DNA from: Pseudomonas graminis
GTDB lineage: Bacteria; Pseudomonadota; Gammaproteobacteria; Pseudomonadales; Pseudomonadaceae
Direction of reading: 5' to 3'
Assembly (NCBI RefSeq): GCF_001705435.1
Contig: NZ_MDEN01000059.1
Location: forward strand, 215,064-279,063
DNA length: 64,000 nucleotides
In this document: positions 1-9,289 of the stretch, in pieces
How the letters are laid out: each line of letters begins with the position of its first letter
Numbering within the stretch: the stretch's first letter is position 1
Notes under the pieces: generated by a model
What the model was told of the DNA's origin: nothing
Seen by the model: only the letters and a program-made list of their open reading frames with translations
The model's database searches: none
Position numbers and translations under genes: made by a program

Positions 1-1
1 G

Positions 2-172
2 TCCCCGCCGCCCAAGGGCTCGGAAGGTGTCTGGACCGTGGAAGGTGAGGGCGCCGATATCAAAGCGTTGTGCTGCGACAGCGACGGCAACCTGCTGGGT
101 TACGCGCTGACAGGCGCTGCGGTGATGGACAAGCTCGCCCTGAACAAGGCTTTGCCCCCGCTGCTGGCATGA
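2..172 (+). CDS. Rubredoxin/FAD-dependent NAD reductase, C-terminal end (partial)
   Basis: Open reading frame entering from the left edge and ending at TGA 170-172; 56 residues are visible. The tail contains GYALTGAAV and ends NKALPPLLA, which matches the C-terminus I know for Pseudomonas rubredoxin-NAD(+) reductase, a flavoprotein passing electrons from NADH to rubredoxin. It lies immediately upstream of the HU gene, as in other pseudomonads. The catalytic FAD and NAD domains are outside the window, so the call rests on the tail and on synteny. Confidence 0.65.
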   Translation, partial: SPPPKGSEGVWTVEGEGADIKALCCDSDGNLLGYALTGAAVMDKLALNKALPPLLA

Positions 173-360
173 TTAACAGTCGTTCTGTCGGATAAGCCAT
201 CTTTTAGTTGAAACAATCGTGGCTCACGTACTGGCGCGGGCCCCGGTGGCGTGCCATTCTCATTCCGGTCTGCCGCAACGTAGAGCTGTTGCGGCACCTG
301 CTCGCTGTCCGCAAGGGCTGCACGGGACATAAAAACAAAAAACCGTAAAAGAGGCTTCAT

Positions 361-738
361 ATGCGTAAACCAGAACTCGCAGCGGCTATCGCCGAGAAAG
401 CAGATCTCACCAAAGAACAAGCCAATCGCGTCCTCAACGCCGTGCTCGACGAAATCACCAACGCGCTGCACAAGAAGGACAGTGTCACACTGGTTGGCTT
501 CGGCACTTTCTTGCAGCGCCATCGTGGCGCCCGCACCGGTAAGAACCCTCAGACCGGTGAGCCCGTCAAGATCAAGGCCAGCAACACGGTGGCGTTCAAG
601 CCGGGCAAGTTTCTCAAAGACAGCGTTAATCCGGACGCGGCAAAGCCAGCGAAACCAGCCAAGCCGGCAGCAGCCGCCAAAGATGCCAAGCCAGCCAAGG
701 CCGCAGCGGCCAAGGCACCCGCAGCAAAGAAAAAGTAA
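361..738 (+). CDS. hupA: HU-family nucleoid DNA-binding protein with basic Ala/Pro/Lys tail
   Basis: The first 90 residues are a complete HU/IHF fold: MRKPELAAAIAEKADL start, the GFGTF turn, and the DNA-binding arm R-x-GKNPQTGEP followed by AFKPGK. The last 35 residues are a low-complexity tail of AKPAKPA repeats ending AAKKK, an H1-like extension absent from E. coli HU and typical of this Pseudomonas paralogue. It bends and compacts DNA in the nucleoid. The gene stands alone between the reductase and a strong terminator at 774-811. The symbol follows the P. putida name for the copy next to recG and is less certain than the family. Confidence 0.85.
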   Translation: MRKPELAAAIAEKADLTKEQANRVLNAVLDEITNALHKKDSVTLVGFGTFLQRHRGARTGKNPQTGEPVKIKASNTVAFKPGKFLKDSVNPDAAKPAKPAKPAAAAKDAKPAKAAAAKAPAAKKK

Positions 739-773
739 TTCGCTGAGCGCTCTGCGGGGGGCGAGCAGCGCGG

Positions 774-811
774 AAATGGGCATGCCGATCAGTCGGCATG
801 TCCATTTTTTT
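774..811 (+). terminator. Rho-independent terminator of the HU gene
   Basis: A 15-bp stem (774-788 with 793-807, one G-T pair), a TCAG loop at 789-792, and a run of T to 811, 36 bases after the HU stop codon. Confidence 0.85.
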
Positions 812-959
812 ATGCCCGATGAATCAACCGTGCTGGACCTGTGCGCTTCGTCCAGTCCGCCACTTTGCGACTGACCGGTTCTGCTTGTTCACCGGTCAAT
901 CAAGCTCGCTACACTGCGCCTGGTCACCCAAACTGCCGCTGACCCCATGAGGCCCACGC

Positions 960-1334
960 ATGAAGTTTCGTTTTCTACTCTGGATATTGGGCCTGTTGAT
1001 GGCCCGCGCCAGTCGCAATAATCCCGCGTTTCAACAGCAACTTGCGGGGAAGGATCTGGCGTTCCAGTTGCAGACGGCTGACGGCAAGATCGCCAGGCAT
1101 TTCATCGTGCGCGATCAACGCGTGAAGAGCCGCGCCGGCACCTTCGCGGCGCCTGCTTTCGTGATTTCTTTCAAGGATGCCGACTACGGCTTCGCCACCC
1201 TGCAGGCTCGGAACAAGCAGCTCGCGTTCATGCAGGGCATTCAGGAAAAGAATATCGTGGTGACCGGCAACGCTGGCCTGGTGATGTGGTTTCAGGGGCT
1301 GACGAAGTATCTGAAGCCGAGGAAGAAGAAGTAG
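960..1334 (+). CDS. SCP2-like hypothetical protein
   Basis: A 124-residue protein with a short hydrophobic N-terminus (FRFLLWILGLLMA) that could be a membrane anchor. The body, with segments such as VISFKDADYGF and NIVVTGNAGLVMWF, looks like the SCP2 sterol-carrier fold in which a tested ligand-pocket strand is followed by a helix. It ends in a basic KPRKKK tail. Its place between HU and the HDOD gene is conserved in Pseudomonas (PA5347 position). No experimentally known role is available to me; lipid or hydrophobic ligand binding would be an inference from the fold. Confidence 0.7.
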   Translation: MKFRFLLWILGLLMARASRNNPAFQQQLAGKDLAFQLQTADGKIARHFIVRDQRVKSRAGTFAAPAFVISFKDADYGFATLQARNKQLAFMQGIQEKNIVVTGNAGLVMWFQGLTKYLKPRKKK

Positions 1335-1355
1335 TCCTCCCCGGACACTTCCGGA

Positions 1356-2750
1356 TTAACTGAACTGCGAGGCCAGTTCGCGCAACAGCACTTCGGCCTC
1401 CAGTACTTTCTTCACCACGTCCTGAGCTTTCTCGCGGGACAGCTTCAGGCGTTCGAGCAGCTCGTCCGGAATGCTTTCCAGCGGGCCTGAGCCAATGCCT
1501 TCCTTGCGCAGCAGTCTCACCGCCAGGCACACCAGGTTCGCATACTTGTAATGCTCGCCTGCGTAGTGCGGGTCGTGCTGGAAGCGCAGGGCGATGACCA
1601 GTTCCTCCGGCATGTCCCAGTTGCGCATAAGCCAGGAGCCGATCTGCTCGCGGCTGATGCCCAGCAGGTGCTGCTCGACATAGCTGTGATGCAGGTGCGG
1701 GTTGACTTCGATCTGGCGGCAGATCAGCGAAAAATGCGGCGGAAACACGTGCGCCAGCAGCAGATAGCCGAAGTTGTGCAGCAAGCCGGCGAGGTACGTC
1801 AGGCCACTTTCCGGGCGCTCGGCACGGGGCATGGCGCGGGTCAGGCCTTCGATGATCGCGGCTGTGTAGATCGACTGCTGCCAGTACGGCGTTGCCTGCT
1901 GCGGATGATCCTTGGGCAGCGCCAGGGTTTTGCCCAGCGCCAGACCGAGCGCCAGATTGATCACCAGATCAAAACCCAACACGCGAACAATGGCATCTTC
2001 CACCGAGCGGATCTTGCCGGCTGAACCGTAATACGGGGACGCAGCCCAGCTCACGACTTGTGCCGCCAATGCCGGATCGGTTTCCACCACGCCGGTGATG
2101 TCGTCGATGGTCGCGTCGGGATCGACACGCAGCTTGATGATCTTCTGCGCCGTGTCGGCCAACGGCGGGATTTCCACCGTGGACTCCAGACGCTGCTGGA
2201 TGCGCCGGGCAGTGAAATTCTGAACGGCTTTGGTGATTTCCTCGCGGTCGTCATCGGGACGCGTGAGGTTGGGCGTGACGGAGGTCACCGGCTCGCCAAA
2301 GCGGGCAGCGCTGGCCTTGGTCAACAGCGTCTTGAATTCCTCGCTGCTGATTTCCAGCAAGAGGCCTGGTTCACCGGAATCGATCAGCACGGTATTGCCG
2401 GACAGAATCCGCTCTTCATATAGGCAAGGCGAGCTGGTCAGCGAAGGCAGGCCGGGCAACGTGCCCAGTTTATGTTTTTGCAGCATGAGTTCGAGCGACT
2501 CTTTCGGAACCGCCTTCAACTTGCGGCCGGTCAACTCGGTAACACGATTGAGGTCGAGCAATTGGTTTTGTGGAAACAGGATGAACAGCGCGCCAACGGA
2601 ATCGTCGACCAGAATGGCCTGCACTTTTTGATCAAGCGGAAGAGACTCGTCATCAGTCACTTCACGGAAGTTGATAGCGGCTTTGCCCAGCAACTGCCGA
2701 ATGATAGAGGGGCAGTGTGGGGTTGCGTCGATGTGGGCAACTTCTGTCAT
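1356..2750 (-). CDS. YbaK-like domain plus HDOD signalling protein
   Basis: 464 residues in two parts. Residues about 1-150 resemble the YbaK/aminoacyl-tRNA deacylase fold. Residues about 190-400 form an HDOD domain (IPPLADTAQKII opening, VVETDPALAAQV, and the helix-rich core including LAGLLHNFGYLLL). HDOD proteins are non-enzymatic relatives of HD-GYP phosphodiesterases and act in signalling or regulation; conserved catalytic HD metal ligands are not evident. The gene is monocistronic on the minus strand downstream of recG and convergent with the SCP2-like gene. Substrate or partner is unknown. Confidence 0.8.
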   Translation of the reverse strand: MTEVAHIDATPHCPSIIRQLLGKAAINFREVTDDESLPLDQKVQAILVDDSVGALFILFPQNQLLDLNRVTELTGRKLKAVPKESLELMLQKHKLGTLPGLPSLTSSPCLYEERILSGNTVLIDSGEPGLLLEISSEEFKTLLTKASAARFGEPVTSVTPNLTRPDDDREEITKAVQNFTARRIQQRLESTVEIPPLADTAQKIIKLRVDPDATIDDITGVVETDPALAAQVVSWAASPYYGSAGKIRSVEDAIVRVLGFDLVINLALGLALGKTLALPKDHPQQATPYWQQSIYTAAIIEGLTRAMPRAERPESGLTYLAGLLHNFGYLLLAHVFPPHFSLICRQIEVNPHLHHSYVEQHLLGISREQIGSWLMRNWDMPEELVIALRFQHDPHYAGEHYKYANLVCLAVRLLRKEGIGSGPLESIPDELLERLKLSREKAQDVVKKVLEAEVLLRELASQFS

Positions 2751-2837
2751 GGCCTGTATCCAGATTCCTACAATCGCTGAAGTATAACCAGCTTAGTTGT
2801 TATAGAGGTGAGACACCCTGTTATTGCGTTGACTGCT

Positions 2838-4913
2838 TCACACTTGGCCGTATTGCTGGCCATGGCGCAGCCAGCGCTCCAGCAGGGGACTGACATGTTG
2901 GGGCCAGCGCTCAAGCAGCGCCTGCGCCGCGTCCCTGACCGCTGGCAGCAAATCTGCATCGCGCATCAGGTCAGCAACCTTGAATTGCAGCAGTCCTGTC
3001 TGGCGCGTTCCGAGCATCTCGCCCGGCCCACGCAGCTCCAGATCCTTTTCTGCAATCACGAAGCCGTCGTTGGTTTCACGCATGATGCCCAGCCGCTGGC
3101 GACCGATCTGCGAAAGCGGGGGGTGATACAGCAGCACGCAATGGCTGGCCGCGCTGCCCCGGCCGACCCGACCGCGTAATTGATGAAGCTGCGCCAAGCC
3201 CAGGCGTTCCGGGTTTTCGATGATCATCAGGCTGGCATTGGGGACGTCCACGCCGACCTCGATCACTGTCGTGGCAATCAGCAGATTCAGGTTGCCCTGC
3301 TTGAACTCGCCCATGACGGCGGCTTTTTCGGCGGGCTTCATGCGCCCGTGAATCAAGCCGACCTTGAGCTCGCCCAGCGCGCTGGTCAGTTCCTCGAACG
3401 TCGTTTCAGCGGCCTGACACGTCAGCTCCTCGGACTCCTCGATCAGCGTGCACACCCAATACGCCTGCCGGCCTTCGGCGCATGCATTGCGTACGCGCTC
3501 GACCACTTCGATGCGCCGGCTGTCGACCACCAGAACGGTATTCACCGGCGTACGCCCGGGGGGCAGTTCGTCGAGAATCGACGTGTCGAGGTCGGCGTAG
3601 GCGCTCATCGCCAGGGTGCGCGGGATGGGGGTGGCGGTCATGATCAGCTGATGCGGACACATCAAGCCGCCGACGCCCTTCTTGCGCAGGGCCAGGCGTT
3701 GCTGAACGCCGAAACGGTGTTGCTCGTCGATGATGACCAGCGCGAGGTTCTTGAACTGCACCTCGTCCTGGAACAACGCGTGGGTGCCGACGACCATGGG
3801 CGTACCGCCGGCGATCTGCGCCAGTGACGCCGCGCGGGCCTTGCCCTTGAGCTTACCTGCAAGCCAGGCCGTCTCGATGCCGAGTGGCTCCAGCCAGCGG
3901 GTGAAATTGATGAAGTGCTGTTCGGCGAGGATCTCGGTGGGCGCCATCAGTGCGACCTGATAGCCCGCTTCGAGGGCCTGCAAGGCCGCGAGTGCTGCCA
4001 CGACCGTCTTGCCTGCGCCTACGTCGCCCTGAATCAAACGCAGCATCGGCTCGTGCTGACTGAGGTCGTAGGCGATCTCGTTGCCGACGCGCTGCTGCGC
4101 ACCCGTGGGCGGGAATCCGAGGTTCGCGAGGAATTTCTTCGGCAGGCGTTTCGCCGGTGGCAGTGCAGGTGCGCGTTGCGAGCGCAGGCTTTCACGCAGG
4201 CGTTGCTGGGAAAGCTGGTGTGTCAGCAGCTCTTCGAATGCCAGTCGGTGCTGCGCCCAGTGATGGCCCAAGGCGAGCTCTTCGACGTCAGCATCGGCAG
4301 GCGGGTTGTGCAGGTAATGAATGGCGTCAGCCAGGGGCGCGAGTTGATAGTCGCGCGCCAGCTCATCCGGCAGCCAGTCAGGCAGGCTCTTCGGGCCAAG
4401 CATTGACAGGCTCTGATGGCACAACTGCCGCAGGCGCTGCTGGGTGAGGCCTTCGGTCGTGGGGTAGATCGGCGTCAGTGTCTGCTCGACGGCCACCGGC
4501 TCGTCGCCGGTGATCGCGCGGTATTCCGGGTGGTAGATCTCAAGGCCTGAGGCACCGGGCCGGGCTTCGCCGTAACAGCGCACGTGGGTACCGCGCTTGA
4601 GGCCGTCCTTTTGCGCGTTGCTGAAGTGGTAAAAGCGCAGGCTCAACACGCCGGTGCCGTCGCCCATCCTGACCAGCAAGCTGCGGCGCTTGCCCATGAC
4701 CACGTCAGCGCCGCTGACCACACCTTCGATCACGGCGTCCTGGCCCGGACGCAATTCGCCGATGGGCACAACACGAGTCCGGTCCTGGTAACGCAACGGC
4801 AGGTGAAACAGCACGTCCTGAATGTTCTCAAGACCGACTTTCGCCAGCTTTTCAGCCATTGCCTCACCGACGCCTTTTAGCGCCGTGACCGAGACATGAG
4901 ACAGCTCCGTCAT
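2838..4913 (-). CDS. recG: ATP-dependent DNA helicase RecG
   Basis: 691 residues, the normal RecG length. An N-terminal wedge/OB domain (about 60-150) precedes a superfamily 2 helicase core with Walker A GDVGAGKT, DEQH box (IIDEQHRFG), motif III TATPIPRT and motif VI QLRGRVGRG. RecG remodels stalled replication forks and branch-migrates Holliday junctions. It starts 8 nt downstream of the oxyR stop codon, so the two are probably cotranscribed from oxyR, an arrangement known in P. aeruginosa. Confidence 0.97.
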   Translation of the reverse strand: MTELSHVSVTALKGVGEAMAEKLAKVGLENIQDVLFHLPLRYQDRTRVVPIGELRPGQDAVIEGVVSGADVVMGKRRSLLVRMGDGTGVLSLRFYHFSNAQKDGLKRGTHVRCYGEARPGASGLEIYHPEYRAITGDEPVAVEQTLTPIYPTTEGLTQQRLRQLCHQSLSMLGPKSLPDWLPDELARDYQLAPLADAIHYLHNPPADADVEELALGHHWAQHRLAFEELLTHQLSQQRLRESLRSQRAPALPPAKRLPKKFLANLGFPPTGAQQRVGNEIAYDLSQHEPMLRLIQGDVGAGKTVVAALAALQALEAGYQVALMAPTEILAEQHFINFTRWLEPLGIETAWLAGKLKGKARAASLAQIAGGTPMVVGTHALFQDEVQFKNLALVIIDEQHRFGVQQRLALRKKGVGGLMCPHQLIMTATPIPRTLAMSAYADLDTSILDELPPGRTPVNTVLVVDSRRIEVVERVRNACAEGRQAYWVCTLIEESEELTCQAAETTFEELTSALGELKVGLIHGRMKPAEKAAVMGEFKQGNLNLLIATTVIEVGVDVPNASLMIIENPERLGLAQLHQLRGRVGRGSAASHCVLLYHPPLSQIGRQRLGIMRETNDGFVIAEKDLELRGPGEMLGTRQTGLLQFKVADLMRDADLLPAVRDAAQALLERWPQHVSPLLERWLRHGQQYGQV

Positions 4914-4921
4914 ACCGTCCC

Positions 4922-5851
4922 TTAACTCGCTTCAGCCTGAGCTTTAGGACGAGCGACGGAACACAGACGGATCGAGTCAGCGAGGATTTCGATGGCTTTC
5001 GGACGCGGGAAGCTGGCACGCCACGCGATTGCCACGGTGCGGAATGGCACCGGCGGCGACAGCGGACGGACCTCGATCACGCCGGGCGCGTAGTGATGGC
5101 TGTCGACGGCGGACATCGGCAGGATGGAAATACCCAGCCCCGACGCGACCATGTGCCGAATGGTTTCCAGCGAGCTGGACTCCACGGTGGTGTGCTTGGC
5201 AGCGTCGCCGCCCTTGACCAGCGTCGGGCAGGCTTCGAGCACCTGATCGCGGAAGCAGTGACCTTCGCCGAGCAGCAGCAGGCTCTTGTCGTTCAGCGCC
5301 GAGGCATCGATGGTCTTTTTCTGGGTCCAGGGATGATCGGCCGGCATCAGCACGTAAAACGGCTCGTCGTACAGCGACAGCGTCAGGACATCGGCCTCGT
5401 TGAACGGCAGGGCGATGATGATCGCGTCGAGCTCGCCATTGCGCAGCTTGTCGCGCAGCACGTGGGTGAAGTTTTCCTCGATGTACAACGGCATCTGCGG
5501 GGCGACCCGGTGCAGTTGCGGAATCAGGTGAGGAAACAGGTACGGGCCAACGGTGTAGATCGCGCCGACTTTAAGCGGCGCGGTCAGTTGATTCTTGCCG
5601 GTCTGGGCCAGTTCGCGAATGCCCTGAGCCTGTTCGAGAACCTTCTGCGCCTGGGCCACGATGCCCTCGCCAACCGGGGTCAGACGTACGGCACTCTTGC
5701 TGCGCTCGAAAATCAGCACGCCGAGTTCATCTTCCAGCTTTTTTACGCCCACTGACAAGGTCGGCTGGCTGACGTGACAGCGTTCAGCGGCATGGCCGAA
5801 GTGCTGCTCTTGGGCGAGGGTAACGATGTAGCGCAATTCTGTGAGGGTCAT
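4922..5851 (-). CDS. oxyR: Hydrogen-peroxide sensing LysR regulator OxyR
   Basis: 309 residues. The N-terminal winged HTH (TLTELRYIV...HVSQPTLSVGVKKLE) is that of LysR regulators. The redox cysteines fall exactly at Cys199 and Cys208 (GHCFRDQVLEAC), the pair that forms the activating disulfide in OxyR. It senses peroxide and activates catalase, alkyl hydroperoxide reductase and related genes. First gene of an oxyR-recG transcription unit on the minus strand. Confidence 0.97.
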   Translation of the reverse strand: MTLTELRYIVTLAQEQHFGHAAERCHVSQPTLSVGVKKLEDELGVLIFERSKSAVRLTPVGEGIVAQAQKVLEQAQGIRELAQTGKNQLTAPLKVGAIYTVGPYLFPHLIPQLHRVAPQMPLYIEENFTHVLRDKLRNGELDAIIIALPFNEADVLTLSLYDEPFYVLMPADHPWTQKKTIDASALNDKSLLLLGEGHCFRDQVLEACPTLVKGGDAAKHTTVESSSLETIRHMVASGLGISILPMSAVDSHHYAPGVIEVRPLSPPVPFRTVAIAWRASFPRPKAIEILADSIRLCSVARPKAQAEAS

Positions 5852-5942
5852 AACGTGCGTCCATGAAGTTGCGGCCCCAGCATAGCGGGTGCAATCGATA
5901 GACGCACGTTATCAACCCGTCGCGGCTGACAAAATTCTGGTT

Positions 5943-6686
5943 TCAGCGTTTATCCAGGGAATAAACGAAGGGAGCGACGACTTCCAGCGACCCGTTCTTC
6001 AGCAATTCCGGCGGCGGCTTGGGCAATGGCTGCGCGCGGCGGATCATTTCCAGAGTCGCTCGGTCCAGTGAAGCGCTTCCTGAGCCGCCGGCCAGTTCAT
6101 AGGACAGCACGCGGCCTTCGCCATCGACCACAAAGCGCAGCTTGCTGGTGCCCTGCATGCCCCGGCGTCGGGCGTCTTCCGGATAACGCTTGAACTTGCT
6201 CAGGTGACTCAGCAATTCACCCTGCCACGTCGGTAATGCATTGCTCGGTGGCGTGGGCGGAGCGGGTTGCGGCGACGCCGACTTCTCCGGTTTGGCGTTG
6301 GACGGCGGTGCGTCCAGCGGCTTGTCGTCGGCTGGCTTTTCTTCCTTCGGCGGCTCGACCTTCTTCACAGGTTTTGGCGGCTGTGGTTTGGGTTTGGGCT
6401 TGACCGGCTTGGGCACAGCGATTTCGGCCTTGGGCGCCTCGGCGACTGGCGGAATTGGCAGCTGTTCTTCAGGCGCGGGCGGCTGCGGCGGTTGCACGAC
6501 TTTTGGCGGTGGCGGCGGTGCAGGCTCTGGAACGGGCGCCAGCTCGACCATCATCGCCGCCGGGGGCAGCTCAATGGCCTGCGAGGAGGGCCAGCGCAAT
6601 GCGACGACAATCGCCACGGCATGGACCGCCAGCACCAACAACAGACTACCGCTATAGCGCGTCAGCTTTTGGCGCGTATTGATCAT
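5943..6686 (-). CDS. tonB: TonB energy-transducing protein
   Basis: 247 residues. One N-terminal membrane segment (SGSLLLVLAVHAVAIVVAL) is followed by a long periplasmic Pro/Lys-rich rod (repeated PKPKPQPPKP, PPPPPK) and a C-terminal TonB domain (YPEDARRRGMQG, ending FVYSLDKR). It carries proton-motive energy from ExbB/ExbD to outer-membrane siderophore and vitamin receptors. The ATG overlaps the exbD stop codon in an ATGA at 6683-6686, so translation is coupled. Last gene of exbB-exbD-tonB. Confidence 0.95.
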   Translation of the reverse strand: MINTRQKLTRYSGSLLLVLAVHAVAIVVALRWPSSQAIELPPAAMMVELAPVPEPAPPPPPKVVQPPQPPAPEEQLPIPPVAEAPKAEIAVPKPVKPKPKPQPPKPVKKVEPPKEEKPADDKPLDAPPSNAKPEKSASPQPAPPTPPSNALPTWQGELLSHLSKFKRYPEDARRRGMQGTSKLRFVVDGEGRVLSYELAGGSGSASLDRATLEMIRRAQPLPKPPPELLKNGSLEVVAPFVYSLDKR

Positions 6687-7108
6687 TTCTTGCCGACCGT
6701 CTCGAGACCCACCAGGCCCACCTTCAGGTAGCCGGCGCCGCGCAGGGCATTCATGACGTCCATCAGGTCGCCATAGTCGACGCCTTTGTCAGCCTGGAAG
6801 AAGATCGTGGTGTCTTTCTTGCCCTTGGTCCTGGCATCCAGCACCTGACCGATCTGCTCGCGGGCCACTTTTTCATCGCCCAGGTACAGGCTCTGATCAG
6901 CTTTCACGCTCAGGAAAATCGGTTTTTCGGGCCGAGGCGCCGGTTTGGCGGTAGAGGCGGGCAGGTCGACCTTGATGTCCACGGTTGCCAGCGGTGCGGC
7001 AACCATGAAGATGATCAGCAGGACCAGCATGACGTCGATGAACGGCGTCACGTTGATTTCGTGGTTCTCGGCGAGATCGTCATCGCCTTCCTTCAAATGC
7101 AGGCCCAT
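6683..7108 (-). CDS. exbD: Biopolymer transport protein ExbD
   Basis: 141 residues. A cytoplasmic N-terminus leads into one membrane helix carrying the proton-channel aspartate (NVTPFIDVMLVLLIIFMVAAP); the rest is periplasmic. With ExbB it forms the proton-driven motor that energises TonB. It starts 3 nt after exbB and overlaps tonB by 4 nt. Confidence 0.96.
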   Translation of the reverse strand: MGLHLKEGDDDLAENHEINVTPFIDVMLVLLIIFMVAAPLATVDIKVDLPASTAKPAPRPEKPIFLSVKADQSLYLGDEKVAREQIGQVLDARTKGKKDTTIFFQADKGVDYGDLMDVMNALRGAGYLKVGLVGLETVGKK

Positions 7109-7111
7109 GGT

Positions 7112-8089
7112 TTACCCCATCTTTACCATGTGCGGCGGTTGGTTGCGCTCGGCCGCAGGCTGGTGATCCAGATCGCGGCTAACCAGCAACAGAACCTGCG
7201 CCGAAGCGTCGGACACTTGCGCCTTGTAACCGGCAATGGAGCGGGCGAAGACGTTGTAGATGACCACGGCAGGAATCGCGGCAACCAGGCCCAGCGCGGT
7301 GGCCAGCAAGGCCTCGGCGATGCCCGGCGCTACAACGGCCAGGTTGGTGGTCTGGGTTTTGGCGATGCCGATAAAGCTGTTCATGATCCCCCAGACGGTA
7401 CCGAACAGGCCCACGAACGGCGCAGTCGAACCGATGGTCGCCAATACACCGGTGCCCATGCTCATGTTGCGGCCGCAGGCGGCGACCAGGCGTTCAAGGC
7501 GGAAAGCAACGCGCTCCTTGATGCCTTCGCGCTCGCGGGTGTTGACCGACAGACGCATCTCTTCGAGTGCGTCATGCACCAGCAAGTGGGAAAGGGTGCC
7601 TTCTTTTTTGGCCCCTGCGCTGGCTTCGTCCAGATTACGCGCGCGTTTCAGCGCAGCGATTTCGCTTCGCAGACGACGTTTGGCGCCGAGCAGTTCGAAG
7701 CCCTTGGCGATCCAGATGGTCCAGGTGATGACCGATGCAATGGCCAGACCGATCATCACGGCTTTGACGATGATGTCCGCGTTCTTGTACATGCCCCATG
7801 GCGAGAGATCGTGGGACATGCCCAGGCTGTTATCTTCCGCCGCGGCGTCGAGCGACTCAGCTGGAGCAGAAGCCGGGGTCAGTTCTTGAACGCCTGGCGC
7901 TGTAGCGGGGTCAACCGGTGTAGCGGCTGGCGCCTCGGCTTGTACGGCGGGTTTTTGTGCAGGAGCGTTGGCGTCAGCGAGGGCTACAGGCGTCAACATC
8001 AGGCTGAACAGCAGCGCGGCAATGGCGCGTCCAGCACATGGCAGACCTCGAGTGGCAATTGACGAAGCGGGGATTTGAATAGATGTCAT
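7112..8089 (-). CDS. exbB: Biopolymer transport protein ExbB, long form
   Basis: 325 residues. A signal-like N-terminus (LFSLMLTPVALA) and an Ala/Pro-rich periplasmic extension of about 100 residues precede the MotA/TolQ/ExbB core with three membrane helices, including TIGSTAPFVGLFGTVWGIM and GIAEALLATALGLVAAIPAVV. The N-terminal extension is usual for the pseudomonad protein and absent from E. coli ExbB. It scaffolds ExbD in the inner membrane. First gene of the operon, so iron (Fur) control is expected, but I could not find a convincing operator upstream. Confidence 0.95.
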   Translation of the reverse strand: MTSIQIPASSIATRGLPCAGRAIAALLFSLMLTPVALADANAPAQKPAVQAEAPAATPVDPATAPGVQELTPASAPAESLDAAAEDNSLGMSHDLSPWGMYKNADIIVKAVMIGLAIASVITWTIWIAKGFELLGAKRRLRSEIAALKRARNLDEASAGAKKEGTLSHLLVHDALEEMRLSVNTREREGIKERVAFRLERLVAACGRNMSMGTGVLATIGSTAPFVGLFGTVWGIMNSFIGIAKTQTTNLAVVAPGIAEALLATALGLVAAIPAVVIYNVFARSIAGYKAQVSDASAQVLLLVSRDLDHQPAAERNQPPHMVKMG

Positions 8090-8300
8090 GCTGGCCCGAC
8101 CTGATATGAAATAGGTGTTCGTTCTGAGAGCGTCACGCTGGCGCTAGGCGAGCGGAGGAGAACAAAGGGCCGTTATTATTGCAAGTAATTCTTGTTAACA
8201 AAAGTAAGAGCGTCTCTTTTTTCCTGAGAATGCTTCCCAATGGTCGGTTTTATAGCCCGTTTTACGGGCTGAAATTCAATAAGTGATGTGGAGATTGGAC

Positions 8301-9161
8301 ATGTCAGCGCCATCCGTTTTGATTGCTGGATGTGGCGACATCGGGAGCCGATTGGCGTCCCAGCTGTTGCCTGATGACTGGACGGTGTACGGCCTGCGCC
8401 GCTCCGTTGAGAAACTGCCTGCAGGCGTGCTCGGCGTCAGCGGCGACCTGTTCGACGCCCGCATTCCCGCGCACTGGCCGGAAGGCCGGCTCGATTACCT
8501 GGTCTACTGCGCCACACCGACTGACCGGGATGAAGCGGGTTACCGCGCGGCTTATGTTGAAGGCCTCCGGCACGTACTGGGCTGGAGCGAGCGCAGCGGC
8601 CAGAGACCCAAGCGGATATTTTTCGTCTCCAGCAGCAGCGTTTATGGTCAACAGCAAGGCGAGTGGGTCGATGAAACGTCACCCGTTGACGCCACCGGTT
8701 ACTCGGGCCAGGTCATGCGCGAGGCAGAGCAAGTGGCCTTGGACAGTGGGGTGCCAGCGACCATTGTCAGGTTGACCGGAATTTACGGTCCGGGCCGCAG
8801 TGACCTGATGAACCGGGTACGTCAGGGCTACACCGTTGCAACCAACCCGCCGCTGTATGGCAACCGCATTCATGCCGATGACGCCGCCGGGCTGCTGGCG
8901 TTTTTGCTGCGAGCAGCATCGGACGAGGTGGCACTGAAAGACTGCTATCTCGGCGTCGACGATGCACCCGCGCCGCTGGCCGAAGTGGTCGACTGGATGC
9001 GTCAGCGTCTGGGTGTCACGGAGTGGTCGGATGAAAACAGCGTGCGCCGCACCGGGAGCAAGCGCTGCAGCAACGCCCGCGCCAAGGCGCTGGGCTGGAC
9101 GCCGCGTTATGCGACTTATAAGGAAGGGTATAAGGCGATGCTGGCAGATCAGCCGAACTAG
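8301..9161 (+). CDS. NAD(P)-dependent epimerase/dehydratase-like protein
   Basis: 286 residues with an extended short-chain dehydrogenase fold: the Rossmann glycine motif is VLIAGCGDIGS (a GxGxxG variant), and further on come the VSSSSVYG segment and a GIYGPGR segment. The usual YxxxK catalytic pair is not clear: a GYSGQVM stretch stands where it is expected. This is the SDR-a family related to nucleoside-sugar epimerases; the substrate is unknown. I chose the ATG at 8301 because GGAG lies 7 nt before it; in-frame GTG/ATG at 8283/8286 lack a site. Transcribed divergently from exbB. Confidence 0.8.
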   Translation: MSAPSVLIAGCGDIGSRLASQLLPDDWTVYGLRRSVEKLPAGVLGVSGDLFDARIPAHWPEGRLDYLVYCATPTDRDEAGYRAAYVEGLRHVLGWSERSGQRPKRIFFVSSSSVYGQQQGEWVDETSPVDATGYSGQVMREAEQVALDSGVPATIVRLTGIYGPGRSDLMNRVRQGYTVATNPPLYGNRIHADDAAGLLAFLLRAASDEVALKDCYLGVDDAPAPLAEVVDWMRQRLGVTEWSDENSVRRTGSKRCSNARAKALGWTPRYATYKEGYKAMLADQPN

Positions 9162-9180
9162 TTAGCGTTGGCGTCGATTC

Positions 9181-9273
9181 GTAGGATCGGCTTTAGCCGG
9201 GAAGGCGTCAGTCTTACAACCGGGAAATTGAGGTTGTAGGTACTGGCCTCTTCCCGGCTGAAGCCGGTCCTAC
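9181..9273. repeat. Paired REP sequences in inverted orientation (REPIN)
   Basis: A 32-bp REP unit at 9181-9212 (starts GTAGGATCGGC) is mirrored at 9242-9273 by its near-exact complement, with an inner ACAACC/GGTTGT stem in the spacer. A related single unit occurs at 24405. It sits between the epimerase gene and the convergent lipoprotein gene, the usual location for Pseudomonas REPs. Confidence 0.85.
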
Positions 9274-9289
9274 CATGCGTACGCGATAG

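Noticed and set aside
8161..8220. Possible Fur box upstream of exbB in the AT-rich stretch.
   Set aside because: My best alignment to the 19-bp Fur consensus matches only about half of the positions, which is not enough to call an operator.
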